The notes: generated by a model from the sequence alone, not told the origin. 64,000 nt of DNA from Actinokineospora enzanensis DSM 44649 (GCF_000374445.1 NZ_KB894436.1:21878-85877), one strand, 5' to 3'. Numbered from the stretch's first letter, positions 37,867 to 47,341 are shown. Numbers and translations: made by a program.

Positions 37867-38835
37867 GTGGGTAATGATCTCGCCGCCGCGGCCGACCTCC
37901 TCAGTTCCGCCACCGACGTGACCGTGCTGGCGCACGTCAGTCCCGATCCCGACGCGCTGGGCAGCGCGTTGGCGCTGGGTCTGGCGTTGCGCGCGCGGGG
38001 TGCGACGGTGCGGGTGTCGTTCGGTTTCCCGGCGGAAGTTCCCAAGTCGTTGCGCGGTTTGGACACCGCGGGCCTGGTTGTGCCCGCGTCCGAGGTGCCG
38101 GTGTCGCCGCTGCTCATCGCGGTCGACTGTGCGAGCGCGCAGCGGTTGGGTGTGCTGGCAGAGTTGGTTCCACAGACGATCGCCGCGGGCGGTCGGGTGT
38201 TGGTGGTGGACCACCACGTGGCCAACACCCGGTTCGGCACCGATCACCTGCTGGACGAGACGGCGCTGGCGACCGTCGTCCTGGTGTTGGACCTTCTGGA
38301 CGAACTCGGGTGGTCGCTGACGCCCGACATCGCCCGTTGTCTCTACGCCGGGTTGATCGGTGACACCGGACTGTTCCGGCGCGCCACCGCCGACACCCAC
38401 GCCATGGCCGCCCGCCTGATCGACGCGGGCGTCGACCCTACGGCGGTGACCCGAGAACTGTGCGACACGCACCCGTTCGCCTGGCTGCGCCTGGTGTCCG
38501 CGGCGTTGTCGCGCGCCCAACTGGTGCCGGACGCCGCCGGTGGGCAGGGGCTGGTGGTGACGGTCGTGTCGCTGGCGGACCTGGCGGGGCTGGATCCGGA
38601 GGACGCGGACAGTGTCGTGGACCTGGTCCGGACCACGGAGGAAGCCGAGGTTGCGGCGGTGGCGAAGGAGCTGACGCCGGGCCGGTGGTCGGTGTCGATG
38701 CGCGCGGTGGGCTCGTTCGACGTGCGCGCGGTCGCGGCCGCGCACGGGGGCGGCGGGCACCGGCTGGCGGCCGGGTTCCCGGCGCAGGGGTCGGCCGAGG
38801 ACGTGCTGATGCTGATCAAGAACGCCTTCGCCTGA
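37867..38835 (+). CDS. nrnA: DHH-family nanoRNase / pAp phosphatase (NrnA-like)
   Basis: Degrades short RNA oligonucleotides and dephosphorylates pAp, in the cytosol. 322 residues: DHH domain with HVSPDPDALGSALAL (about 23-37), AVDCASAQR, LVVDHHVANTRFG (near 115), GDTGLFRRAT; and a DHHA1 domain with AAHGGGGHRLAAGF near the C-terminus. The place after rbfA and before the MATE/DinF gene is the mycobacterial order (Rv2838c-Rv2836c), with extra genes between. GTG start. Confidence 0.94.
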   Translation: MGNDLAAAADLLSSATDVTVLAHVSPDPDALGSALALGLALRARGATVRVSFGFPAEVPKSLRGLDTAGLVVPASEVPVSPLLIAVDCASAQRLGVLAELVPQTIAAGGRVLVVDHHVANTRFGTDHLLDETALATVVLVLDLLDELGWSLTPDIARCLYAGLIGDTGLFRRATADTHAMAARLIDAGVDPTAVTRELCDTHPFAWLRLVSAALSRAQLVPDAAGGQGLVVTVVSLADLAGLDPEDADSVVDLVRTTEEAEVAAVAKELTPGRWSVSMRAVGSFDVRAVAAAHGGGGHRLAAGFPAQGSAEDVLMLIKNAFA

Positions 38836-39374
38836 GCGCTCGGATCGTCGGGCGCGGGTGACATTGCAAGTTGCTGAATGATCATTGCCGGACCGTACGG
38901 TGTTTATGGTGCGGATGTGGGCATGTCCACTCGACATCGGGCGCGAATTACCGCTCGCCCTCTTGACAAACGTGTTGTTCGATCGGGGCAGGTATCGTCA
39001 ATACGATGTCCGGTGGCTGTCCGGCGGGCATTCGGTCCACTGTGGTCGAGAATGGGACCGGTCGGTTGTTAACGCGATGTGCGCCGGTCGTGGGAATTCC
39101 ACGCTTGGCGGGTCCGGATTCTTGATTGGCGTTGGAAACACGGTGTGAGCAGGCGTGTATCGGCTGTCGCCGAGCGGGTTTCGGAGGTCTCGGATCCGCG
39201 ACTTCGCGACGTTTTCGCCGGAACGCCTTATGGTCTGGTGGTATAAACCGTTCGGTGGCGGGCCAGGTCCGGGTCCGCCGGTGCGGACAAGTCGGAACGA
39301 CGCGGATGTGCGCGCACAACCGCGGTGGGTGGGGTCGGTAACGGATCCCCCGCCGCACGCGATCAGGTGGTGAC
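38836..39374. other. Gene-poor gap between nrnA and solute-binding protein gene
   Basis: 539 bases, noticeably less GC-rich than the surroundings. Short open frames (such as 38885-39148) lack ribosome sites and family resemblance. A TTGACA at 38963-38968 has no -10 box at proper distance. Probably a long upstream regulatory region for the lipoprotein gene, or decayed DNA. Confidence 0.4.
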
Positions 39375-40760
39375 ATGCGATCGAGAACAATCGTCGTGCC
39401 GGTGCTGGCCGCCAGTCTCTTCCTCGCGGGCTGTGGTGGCGCCCAGAGCGGTGACCAGACGCTGACCCCGTTGCGCGCGGACGACTATCTCGGCGCGCCC
39501 TGCCCCGATGTCGGTCTGCGACCGGACGGGGACAAGGAGTTCACCTACTGGTCGATGTGGACCGCCGACGAGCCGCAGGGCCGCGTGCTGAGCAAGGTGG
39601 TGCGCTGCTTCACCGACAAGACCGGCGTCAAGGTCAACGTGCAGTGGCTGGGCCGCGACCTGCTCGCGCAGAACGTGCTGCCCGCGCTGTCCACCGGCAC
39701 CGTGCCGGACCTGTTCGACCAGGACATCACCCAGGTTCGCGCGGCGGTCGACGCGGGTGGCACGCAGCCGGTCGACGACGTGCTGGACATCAAGACCGGC
39801 GAGGGCGAACAGAAGGTCCGCGACGTCGTGCCTGCCGGGTACTACGACATCCCGCAGAACAAGAACGCCGACGGCAAGCTCGCCCAGGTGCCGTACCTGC
39901 TGCTGGGCGGCGCCTGGTGGTACGACAAGGGCGCGGCCGGGCGCGCGGCGCTGCCGAAGACGACCGACGACCTGTTCGCGCTGTTCGACAAGGCGCGCGC
40001 GGACGGCCACGGCGCGATCGCCCTCGACGGTGACGTGGAGTCCGCGAACGCCGCGTTCTTCACGCAGTTCGCGCTGCGCTACGTCGGCGCGGGCAACCTG
40101 TACAAGGCGGCCACGGACCGCACCGGCCAGATCTGGCGCGACGACCCTGGCCTGCAGCGCGCGGCCGACCTGGTGGAGAAGCTCGCCCAGGGCAGTTACC
40201 TGATCAGCGGTTGGGACGTCGCCAAGTCCCCGCAGATGCAGCAGCGCTGGGCCAAGGGCGACGCGACCTACCTGTACGGCTCGACCGCGATCCCGGTGGA
40301 GACCGGCGCGTACCTGGCCAAGCAGGGCGACGGCAAGTCGATGGACTTCGGCTCGTTCCAGCTGCCGCAGCCGGACGGCGCGACGCACCGGGTGGTGGAG
40401 CAGCTGCCGGTCGGGTTCGCAGTGCCCGCGAAGGCGAAGAACCCGGGCGCGGCCAAGGCGTTCATCGCGTACGCGCTGAACAAGGACAACCTGAGCGGAC
40501 TGCCCGCGGTCGCGGACAGCCTGACCGTGCGCGCCGACCTGCCGGTACCGAACGTGCTCGACGACGTCAACGGCGCGCTGTCCGACCCGAACCTGGAACG
40601 CGCCCTGTTCCTCGACGGCGTGAACTCGATCGCGGGCGGCGAGTGGGTGTCGAAGGTGCTGTACCCGCTCAACGACAGCCTGTTGAAGGGGAACATCTCG
40701 TCGTCGCAGTTCATCGAGGGGTTGGCGAAGGGCTCGGCGGAGTTCTGGCGCACCCACTGA
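39375..40760 (+). CDS. ABC-transporter solute-binding lipoprotein (family 1)
   Basis: Extracytoplasmic binding protein of 461 residues, probably for a sugar or polyol. The signal peptide ends in lipobox LAGC (about 17-20). The mature part has the family-1 opening EFTYWSMWTADEPQ, YDIPQNKNADGKLAQVPYL and GWDVAKSPQMQQRWAKGDAT. No permease or ATPase genes adjoin it, so its transporter must be encoded elsewhere. In mycobacteria a ugp-type sugar transporter operon lies close to this position, but those genes are absent here. ATG 39375. Confidence 0.9.
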   Translation: MRSRTIVVPVLAASLFLAGCGGAQSGDQTLTPLRADDYLGAPCPDVGLRPDGDKEFTYWSMWTADEPQGRVLSKVVRCFTDKTGVKVNVQWLGRDLLAQNVLPALSTGTVPDLFDQDITQVRAAVDAGGTQPVDDVLDIKTGEGEQKVRDVVPAGYYDIPQNKNADGKLAQVPYLLLGGAWWYDKGAAGRAALPKTTDDLFALFDKARADGHGAIALDGDVESANAAFFTQFALRYVGAGNLYKAATDRTGQIWRDDPGLQRAADLVEKLAQGSYLISGWDVAKSPQMQQRWAKGDATYLYGSTAIPVETGAYLAKQGDGKSMDFGSFQLPQPDGATHRVVEQLPVGFAVPAKAKNPGAAKAFIAYALNKDNLSGLPAVADSLTVRADLPVPNVLDDVNGALSDPNLERALFLDGVNSIAGGEWVSKVLYPLNDSLLKGNISSSQFIEGLAKGSAEFWRTH

Positions 40761-40895
40761 TCGTCCACTGAGGACTATGCGGGCCGGTCCGGCGGACACG
40801 TCGGGCCCGGCATCCGTGGTGCGCCGGGGTCTGGTCGGCGCAGTGCGGATGCGTCGGTCAAGTCCCGGGTGGCGGCTGTCGATTGTTCGCGGGCA

Positions 40896-40969
40896 TGTGG
40901 ACAACTCGCGGGGGACCCCCGGTTTTCATCCTGCCTGCCTGGGCGTGCAGGTGCGCGGAGTTGTCCACA
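40896..40969. repeat. Degenerate dispersed repeat with two inverted DnaA boxes
   Basis: Perfect TGTGGACAA at 40896-40904, core GGGGGACCCCCGG, then perfect TTGTCCACA at 40961-40969. Unlike the type B copies the boxes face each other, 65 bp apart, and TAGAATGG and AAGATC are lost. It fills the 263-base gap between the solute-binding protein and response regulator genes. Confidence 0.7.
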
Positions 40970-41023
40970 GGTGGGCACTGGGGCGTCTCGGTGGCGTCGT
41001 TGTTCGGGTGTCCGACCTGGTGT

Positions 41024-41662
41024 TCAGCGGGTCGGGGTGACCAGGCCGGTTTCGTAGGCGAGGACGATGGCCTGGGCGCGGTCGCGTAGGTCGAGCTTGG
41101 TGAGAATGCGGCTGACGTGGGTTTTCACGGTCAGTTCGGATCGTCCGAGTGCGGTGGCGATCTCGGCGTTGGACAGGCCCTTGGCGACCGCCAGCAGGAT
41201 CTCCAGTTCCCGGGGTGTGAGCGTGTCCGGCGCCGGGCGGGGTGGGGCGTGCTGGGCGAACACGCTGATCAGGCGTTTGGTGATGGCGGGGGAGAGCAGG
41301 GCCTCGCCCGCGGCGACGACTTCGACGGCTCTGATGAGCTCGGTGGCGGGGGCGTCCTTGAGCAGGAAGCCGGAGGCACCCGCGCGCAGGGCGTCGTGGA
41401 CGTACTCGTCGAGGTGGAAGGTCGTCAGGATGATGACCCTGGGCCGGGGGTCGGGACCCGCCAGCAGTCGCCGGGTCGCCTCGATGCCGTCCACCCCGGG
41501 CATTCGGACGTCCATCAGGACGACGTCCGCTCGGCGTCCGGCTTGTGCGCCGATGCCGTCGCCCGCCGTGCCGACGACCGCCATCCCGGGTTGGGCGTCG
41601 AGTAGCGCCGCGAAGCTCTCGCGGACCATGGCCTGGTCGTCGACGATGAACACGCGGATCAC
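41024..41662 (-). CDS. NarL/LuxR-family response regulator
   Basis: A DNA-binding regulator of 212 residues. The receiver domain has DD (about 8-9), phosphoacceptor Asp in VVLMDVRMPGVDG (near 53), Thr in ILTTFHLDEY and Lys in LLKDAP. The C-terminal LuxR HTH is LTPRELEILLAVAKGLSNAE through VKTHVSRILTKLDLRDR. GTG 41662 follows AGGGAG. It is the partner of the kinase just upstream (22-base gap). Confidence 0.95.
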   Translation of the reverse strand: MIRVFIVDDQAMVRESFAALLDAQPGMAVVGTAGDGIGAQAGRRADVVLMDVRMPGVDGIEATRRLLAGPDPRPRVIILTTFHLDEYVHDALRAGASGFLLKDAPATELIRAVEVVAAGEALLSPAITKRLISVFAQHAPPRPAPDTLTPRELEILLAVAKGLSNAEIATALGRSELTVKTHVSRILTKLDLRDRAQAIVLAYETGLVTPTR

Positions 41663-41684
41663 GGTGTCTCCCTCGGTGTGGGCG

Positions 41685-42890
41685 TCATGTCGGGAGCACC
41701 ACCCGGACCTGGAACCCGCCATCGGCACGCGGACCGGCCTGGTACGACCCGCCCAGTGCCAGCGCCCGCTCTCGGATTCCGATGAGCCCGTGCCCGACTG
41801 CCGCCGGTAGCGAACGGGTGGGGCGTGGTGATGTCGTGGCCGTTCGGGCGCCCTCGTGCGGCCTGGTGGGTTCGTGGAGTCGGCCGCCGGGTGGGGCGTT
41901 GTCGATGGTCAGTTCGGTGCGGTCGGGGGTGATGTGCAGGCGGATGTCGATGGGGGCGCCGGGGCTGTGTCGACGGGCGTTGCTCAGGCATTCGCCGGTG
42001 ATGCGGTGCAGGGCGGTGTGGACGGCGGCCGGGAGGTGGGTGGGTGCGCCGGTGATCTCCAGGTGGACCTGTTCGCCCGCGGCCCGGCAGGCGGCGGCGA
42101 GAGCGGGGATGTCGGTGATGGTGGGGTGGGGTGCGGGGTCGCCGTCGCGCAGGAGGGTGACCAGTTGGCGGGTTTCGTGGAGGGCGGTGCGGGCGGCGGT
42201 GCCCAGGTCGGCGAGTTCGGCGAGGGTGGTCTCGTCGACATGGGGGAGGCGGTGGCGGGCGCTGTCGGTGCGTACGGCGATGGCGGAGAGGTGGTGTCCG
42301 ACGATGTCGTGCAGCTCGCGCGCGATGCGGGTGCGTTCTTCGAGGGCGATGCGTTCCTCCCGCTCGGCCGCGGCGGCGAGGGTGGCGGATTCGGTGAGAC
42401 GACGTTGGTGGGCCAAGGCGAACCCGGCGCAGGCGGTGAGGGTGGCGGCGGCCAGCGGTCCGGTCATCACGTCCGGGCCGACGGACCCGGCGTAGAGGGG
42501 GAGGCCGGTGGCCAGCAGGGCGAGGGCGAGCAGGGTGTATCTCAGGCCCTGGGCCGGTGAGCTGCGGCCGACGAGCACGGCGAGCACGGGGGCGAACGGG
42601 ATCAGGTAACCGTCCAGCGGCCAGTGCGGCAGCATGACCGGGCGCACCACCAGTACCGCCATCGCGAGCGCGGTGGCGGTGTAGGCGAGTCGGGCGGCGA
42701 TCAGTGGGCGGTCGCGGATCAGGAACGCGGGGGCGATCTGGAGCGCCGACAGTGGGAGGACCCACCAGCCGAGCGCCCAGGCAGGCGCGGAAATGAGTGC
42801 CCACGCCACTGAGGCGGAGACCAGCAGGGCACGTCCCAGCCAGGTCGGTCCCTGCCACCAACCCAGCGGTGGCGCCACCCAGTGATCCAC
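41685..42890 (-). CDS. Membrane sensor histidine kinase (HisKA_3 type)
   Basis: A protein of 401 residues with about five transmembrane helices in the first 150 residues and almost no external loop, so it probably senses through the membrane. The phosphoacceptor is in ARELHDIVGHHLSAIAVRTD; the ATPase domain has ECLSNARRHSPG (N box) and VGHGLIGIRERALALGG (G box), with a Pro/Arg/Thr-rich insertion of about 30 residues between them. GTG 42890 is the first plausible start; it lacks a good ribosome site. Pairs with the downstream regulator. Confidence 0.92.
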   Translation of the reverse strand: MDHWVAPPLGWWQGPTWLGRALLVSASVAWALISAPAWALGWWVLPLSALQIAPAFLIRDRPLIAARLAYTATALAMAVLVVRPVMLPHWPLDGYLIPFAPVLAVLVGRSSPAQGLRYTLLALALLATGLPLYAGSVGPDVMTGPLAAATLTACAGFALAHQRRLTESATLAAAAEREERIALEERTRIARELHDIVGHHLSAIAVRTDSARHRLPHVDETTLAELADLGTAARTALHETRQLVTLLRDGDPAPHPTITDIPALAAACRAAGEQVHLEITGAPTHLPAAVHTALHRITGECLSNARRHSPGAPIDIRLHITPDRTELTIDNAPPGGRLHEPTRPHEGARTATTSPRPTRSLPAAVGHGLIGIRERALALGGSYQAGPRADGGFQVRVVLPT

Positions 42891-43091
42891 CCGGCCGAGC
42901 GTAGCCGGCGGCGGCCTGTACTCCTTGAGTGGTACGGGACGCGCCCCGGGCGAAGTCTGAGAGCGGCGTGTTCGTACCGGGAGGGCTACCTCACTGGGTG
43001 TAGGTGGCTGACGGAATACCTCTCGTGGCGGTGGTGGGAAACGGTCCTTGACGCGGTCGCCCAGGCTGGGGTGCGTCGAGAGGATGCGGGT

Positions 43092-44990
43092 ATGCGATGG
43101 CAACAGTGCTTTCTTGCCGCGACCATGGCCGGGCAGCTCGTCGGGTCGGTGGAGCAGCGGGCGATGACGGTCGACGATGTGGTGCGGTCTCGGCAGATCG
43201 TCGAGACCGCGGTGTCGGTGGATGGCCGGTCCGGGGCCGCGGTGGTCACCGAACCGTCCGTTGTGGACAATGTGGTCGTCAGCAGGCTGGTGGTGTTCGA
43301 CCTGGCTCGGCCCGCTGAGGTGCGGACGCTCGCCGAGGTGCGGGGGACGGTCGAGCGAATGACCAATCTGCGCTGGTCGCCGGATGGGCGTGCGGTCGCC
43401 TTTCTCGCCCCGCTCGACGGGGCCGATGAGGTGTGGGCGGTGGATGTCGGTGGGGGTCGGCCGCGGAAGGTGTTCGGGTCGCCTGCTCCCGGGGTGGTGT
43501 TCGGGGGTGGGCATATGCCGTTCATCAGTCCGAATGTGCCGCCGCACGCGGCGAAGGTGCTGGCGTTCGAGTGGGCCCCGGACGGGCGCGCGATCGCCTT
43601 CACCGCGCCGCGCCCCATGGGAGACACCAGTGGGGACGGCGTGGTGTACAGCGATCCGCGGGCGGTGATCGCCGGTGAGTACGAGGAGGTGCGCAACGCC
43701 CTGTGGCTGTGGGATGCCGATACCGTGCGGGTGCGACATGTCGTTGACTCCGTGCAGGGGCCGATGGCCGAGCAGGGGAAGCCGAAGATGGCGTTCTCCC
43801 CTGACGGCAAGCGGCTGGCGTTCGTGGCTCGCGGTACGCAGCAGCCCACCGATCAGGTCGATCGGGTGAACGTACTGGACCTGGGCAGCGGGCAGGTGTC
43901 CGTGATGGACACCGGTGCGGCGCGGCCGTTGCCGCCGTCGTGGACGGCCGACGGGCGGTTGGTCGGGGTCGAGGGGAACGCGGTCGTCGCGCTGCCGGGA
44001 CATGCCCGGCTCGGGGCGTTGCCCGAGGGCGGCACCGCCACCCGCGCATGGGGTGCCGATGTCGTGAGCGTACGGGACGAACGCCGTGAGGCGCCCTACC
44101 GGATCGCCGACGGCGGGGCGGTGTTCACGCTCCCCGACAACCTCTCGGAATGCTCCTTCGACGCGGCGCGGCGGCGTGGGCTGTGCGTACGACAGAGTGC
44201 GGCGACTCCTCCTCGTCTGTCCATTATCGACAATCAGGCGATCAGGGACGGGTACGACCCGAACCGATGGGTGGAGCGGGTACGCGTGATCGCGCCGCGG
44301 CCGGTGGAGTGGGTGAACCCCGCCGGGCTGCGGGCGACCGGGTACCAGCTGGTGCCGCCCGGGTGTGGGCGGTGTCCGGCGGTGGTGATCACACACGGGT
44401 ATGACGCGCGCGAGTTGTTCATGGCTGATCGGCAGGAGTGGGCGTTTCCGTCGCAGGTGTACGCGGCGAAGGGGTATGTCGTGCTGTTGGTGAACGAACC
44501 CGCGAACGCGAACACCGCTGACACCGTCGAGGCGCGCGCCACGATGGAGACGGCCGTGCGGGCCGCCGTCGACTCCGGACTCGTCGACCCGGCGAAGGTC
44601 GCCATCCTCGGCTACAGCCGGGGCGCGCGGGTCGCGGACGAGTCGATGATCCACTCGACGGCGTTCGCCGTGGCCGTGGGCGCCGACGATGCCACGCAGG
44701 AGCTCGTGCCCGGCTCCGGCGCGCCACTGGCGACGCGGTTCACCGGCCCGCTGCTGCAACAGATGGGACCCGCGGCCCTGATGGTCACCCCCGTGCACGA
44801 CTACCTGCGCCGCACCCTGCGCGTGCCGACCGAACTCGTGATCTACCCGAACGAAACGCATATCCCGCACCAACCTCGTCATCGTGCCGCTGCCATGTCC
44901 TTGAACCTCGACTGGATCGACTACTGGCTGCTCGGCCGCCGCGATCCCGCCAGGACGGCACAGTACGAGCGATGGGACGGCCTCCGCTGA
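43092..44990 (+). CDS. S9-type serine peptidase, lasso-isopeptidase-like layout
   Basis: A protein of 632 residues. A short hydrophobic N-terminus (FLAATMAGQLVGSV) may be an export signal. A beta-propeller-like region (WSPDGRAVAFLA, FSPDGKRLAFVA) is followed by an alpha/beta hydrolase domain with nucleophile GYSRGARVADES (near 508), Asp in TPVHDYLRR and His in NETHIPHQPRH, then NLDWIDYWLLGRRDP and QYERWDGL. This C-terminus and the opening TVDDVVRSRQI recall Atxe2-like lasso-peptide isopeptidases, mostly known from proteobacteria. No lasso precursor or maturation genes are near. ATG 43092 has GAGAGG upstream. Confidence 0.8.
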   Translation: MRWQQCFLAATMAGQLVGSVEQRAMTVDDVVRSRQIVETAVSVDGRSGAAVVTEPSVVDNVVVSRLVVFDLARPAEVRTLAEVRGTVERMTNLRWSPDGRAVAFLAPLDGADEVWAVDVGGGRPRKVFGSPAPGVVFGGGHMPFISPNVPPHAAKVLAFEWAPDGRAIAFTAPRPMGDTSGDGVVYSDPRAVIAGEYEEVRNALWLWDADTVRVRHVVDSVQGPMAEQGKPKMAFSPDGKRLAFVARGTQQPTDQVDRVNVLDLGSGQVSVMDTGAARPLPPSWTADGRLVGVEGNAVVALPGHARLGALPEGGTATRAWGADVVSVRDERREAPYRIADGGAVFTLPDNLSECSFDAARRRGLCVRQSAATPPRLSIIDNQAIRDGYDPNRWVERVRVIAPRPVEWVNPAGLRATGYQLVPPGCGRCPAVVITHGYDARELFMADRQEWAFPSQVYAAKGYVVLLVNEPANANTADTVEARATMETAVRAAVDSGLVDPAKVAILGYSRGARVADESMIHSTAFAVAVGADDATQELVPGSGAPLATRFTGPLLQQMGPAALMVTPVHDYLRRTLRVPTELVIYPNETHIPHQPRHRAAAMSLNLDWIDYWLLGRRDPARTAQYERWDGLR

Positions 44991-45042
44991 AAGTTGTCCA
45001 CAGGCCCGGATTTCCCGGGGTCGACACGAGGTCAACACGAGA

Positions 45043-45065
45043 CTGTCGGTGCGCCGGGCTAGGGT
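45043..45065 (+). promoter_or_regulatory. RecA-NDp-like (PafBC-type) promoter of the MATE/DinF gene
   Basis: CTGTCGGTG-CGCCGGGC-TAGGGT fits TGTCGGTG-N8-TANNNT. The -10 box is about 41 bases before the ATG at 45107. A perfect DnaA box, TTGTCCACA, lies just upstream at 44994-45002. Confidence 0.65.
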
Positions 45066-45106
45066 CGATGCTGTCCTGAGGCGACCGAATCCGGGGGTGA
45101 CACACC

Positions 45107-46408
45107 ATGGCGCGAACACCGATCAGACAGATCCTGGGCCTGGCCGTGCCCGCGCTGCCGGTGCTGGCCGCCGAGCCGGTGTACCTGCTCGTCGACACCG
45201 CCGTCGTCGGTCACCTCGGGGCCACCGAGCTGGGCGCGCTGGGCGTGGGCGCGATCGTGCTCGCCCTGCTCTCCACCCAGCTCACCTTCCTCTCCTACGG
45301 CACCACCGCCCGTGCCGCTCGCCTGCACGGCGCGGGTGACCGGGACCGGGCGGTGGCCGAGGGCGTACAGGCGACCTGGCTGGCGCTGGGTGTCGGCGTC
45401 GTGCTGGCGCTGCTCGGGCAGGTGGCGGCCGCGCCGGTCGCGCGGCTGATGGCCGGGTCCGGGCCGGTGGCCGACGCGGCGGCGGGCTGGTTGCACACGG
45501 CGCTCATCGGGGTGCCGATGATCCTGGTGACGCTCGCGGGCAACGGCTGGATGCGCGGCGTGCAGGACACCCGCCGACCACTCCGTTACGTCCTGGCGGG
45601 CAACGGCATGTCCGCGGTCCTGTGCCCGGTCTTCGTCTACGGCGCCGACTGGGGGTTACAGGGCTCCGCGATCGCCAACGTGGTGGGGCAAACGGTTGCG
45701 GCCGTGTTGTTCCTGCACGCGCTCCGGTCCGAGCGGGTGCCGTTGGCGCCGCACCTGTCGGTCATGCGCGCGCAGCTGGTGCTGGGCCGCGATCTCGTGC
45801 TGCGCAGCTTCGCGTTCCAGGCTTGTTTCCTCTCCGCCACGGCGGTCGCCGCGCACACCTCGGTCGGCGCGGTCGGCGCGCACCAGGTGGTGTTGCAGCT
45901 GTGGACGTTCCTGAGCCTGGTGCTGGACTCGCTCGCGATCGCCGCGCAATCGCTTGTCGGGGCCGCGTTGGGCGCGGGCGACAGCGCGACGGCCAAGGAC
46001 CTCGCGCGCAGGCTGTCCTGGTACGGGCTCGCGTTCGGGGTCCTGCTCGGGATCGTGTTCGCGGTCCTGGCCGGTGCGCTCCCGCGCGCGTTCACCGGCG
46101 ACGCGGCCGTGCTCGCCGAGATACCGCACGCGTGGTGGTACTTCGTCGCGTTGCAACCGGTGGCGGGCGTCGTGTTCGCGCTCGACGGCGTGCTGCTGGG
46201 CGCGGCCGACGCCGCGTTCCTGCGCACCGCGACGCTGGTCGCCGGGCTGGCCGGTTTCCTGCCCACGATCTGGCTGTCGCTGGCGTTCGACTGGGGCCTG
46301 GTCGGCATCTGGAGCGGCCTGACCCTGTTCATGTTCCTGCGGCTGGCCGCCGTCCTGCTGCGCATGCGGTCCGGCCGCTGGGCCGTGGTCGGCGCCGTCC
46401 TGGCCTGA
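45107..46408 (+). CDS. dinF: MATE-family efflux protein (DinF-like)
   Basis: Cation-coupled multidrug exporter with about twelve transmembrane helices (433 residues). VPALPVLAAEPVYLLVDTAVVGHLG at the start is split here as the typical DinF opening, followed by internal twofold repeat structure. In E. coli dinF is in the LexA regulon; mycobacterial dinF (Rv2836c) follows nrnA. The upstream PafBC-type motif suggests damage induction without LexA. The 3' end faces truB with a 33-base gap that contains a duplicated AACGTGCCCTG block. Confidence 0.93.
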   Translation: MARTPIRQILGLAVPALPVLAAEPVYLLVDTAVVGHLGATELGALGVGAIVLALLSTQLTFLSYGTTARAARLHGAGDRDRAVAEGVQATWLALGVGVVLALLGQVAAAPVARLMAGSGPVADAAAGWLHTALIGVPMILVTLAGNGWMRGVQDTRRPLRYVLAGNGMSAVLCPVFVYGADWGLQGSAIANVVGQTVAAVLFLHALRSERVPLAPHLSVMRAQLVLGRDLVLRSFAFQACFLSATAVAAHTSVGAVGAHQVVLQLWTFLSLVLDSLAIAAQSLVGAALGAGDSATAKDLARRLSWYGLAFGVLLGIVFAVLAGALPRAFTGDAAVLAEIPHAWWYFVALQPVAGVVFALDGVLLGAADAAFLRTATLVAGLAGFLPTIWLSLAFDWGLVGIWSGLTLFMFLRLAAVLLRMRSGRWAVVGAVLA

Positions 46409-46441
46409 CCCAGCCGTCCACAAGCGACGGTCAGGGCACGT

Positions 46442-47341
46442 TCAGGGCACGTTCAGGGCCACCAGGGCGCGCGCCGAGGTGCCCTCGTCCACGCCCAGCG
46501 CCACGGCCTTGCCCAGCGGGTCGAAGATGCCGTAGGTGCCCTCGATCCCGGCCGCCGGGATGCGCTTGCCGTGCGACAGCGCGACCGCCTCCACCTTGTC
46601 CAGGTCGCGCCGGGGGAACGCGGCCGACACCGCCGCCTCCATGTCCAGCGACATCTCGGGCTTCTCCGCCAACGCCTCCAGCGTCCGCGCCACCCGCAGG
46701 TCGAACGGCCCGACCGTGGTGCGCCGCAACGCCGACAGGTGCCCGCCGACCCCCAGGGCCGCGCCCAGGTCACGCGCCAGCGCGCGTACATACGTCCCCG
46801 ACGAGCAGTCCACCATCACGTCCAGCTCGACCCGGTCGTCCACCCGCGTCGTGTTCAGCAGGTCGAACCGGAACACTGTCACCGGCCGCGGCGGCAGCTG
46901 CACGTCCTCACCGGCCCGCACCCGCGCGTAGGCGCGCTTGCCGTCGATCTTGACCGCGCTCACCGAGCTGGGCACCTGCTGGATGGCCCCGGTCAGGTCC
47001 GCGATCCCGGCCGCGATGGCCGCGTCGGTCGCCCCGGACGCGTCGGCGGTGGTGAGCACCTCGCCCTCGGCGTCGTCGGTGGTGGTCGAGGCGCCCAGGT
47101 GGATGTTGGCCAGGTAGGTCTTGCGGTCCAGCGCGAGGTGCCCGAGCAGCTTGGTCGCCCGCTCGACGCCGAGCACCAGCACGCCGGTGGCCATCGGGTC
47201 GAGGGTGCCCGCGTGGCCGACCTTGCGGGTGCCGATGATCCGGCGCACCCGGGCGACGACGTCGTGCGAGGTCATGCCGGGGGCCTTGTCGACGACGATC
47301 AAGCCGGGCGGGACGGTGGGGCGCTTCACGGGACGAGACAC
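46442..47341 (-). CDS. truB: tRNA pseudouridine-55 synthase
   Basis: Forms pseudouridine 55 in the T loop of tRNAs. 299 residues with VVDKAPGMTSHDVVARVRR, the catalytic Asp in KVGHAGTLDPMATGVLVLG (near 48), VPSSVSAVKIDGKRAYARVR, and CSSGTYVRALARDLG. The C-terminal PUA-like region is present. GTG 47341 (SRPVKRPT) is chosen with AGGA about ten bases upstream; GTG 47329 is an alternative. It follows the MFS gene by 20 bases. Confidence 0.96.
   Translation of the reverse strand: MSRPVKRPTVPPGLIVVDKAPGMTSHDVVARVRRIIGTRKVGHAGTLDPMATGVLVLGVERATKLLGHLALDRKTYLANIHLGASTTTDDAEGEVLTTADASGATDAAIAAGIADLTGAIQQVPSSVSAVKIDGKRAYARVRAGEDVQLPPRPVTVFRFDLLNTTRVDDRVELDVMVDCSSGTYVRALARDLGAALGVGGHLSALRRTTVGPFDLRVARTLEALAEKPEMSLDMEAAVSAAFPRRDLDKVEAVALSHGKRIPAAGIEGTYGIFDPLGKAVALGVDEGTSARALVALNVP

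Noticed and set aside
38963..38998. Promoter TTGACA with TATCGT before the solute-binding protein gene
   Set aside because: The spacing is 24 bases, too long for a normal sigma-70-type promoter, and it is about 380 bases from the gene.
38885..39148. Small gene in the gap after nrnA
   Set aside because: No ribosome site, no plausible family, and codon usage unlike neighbouring genes.
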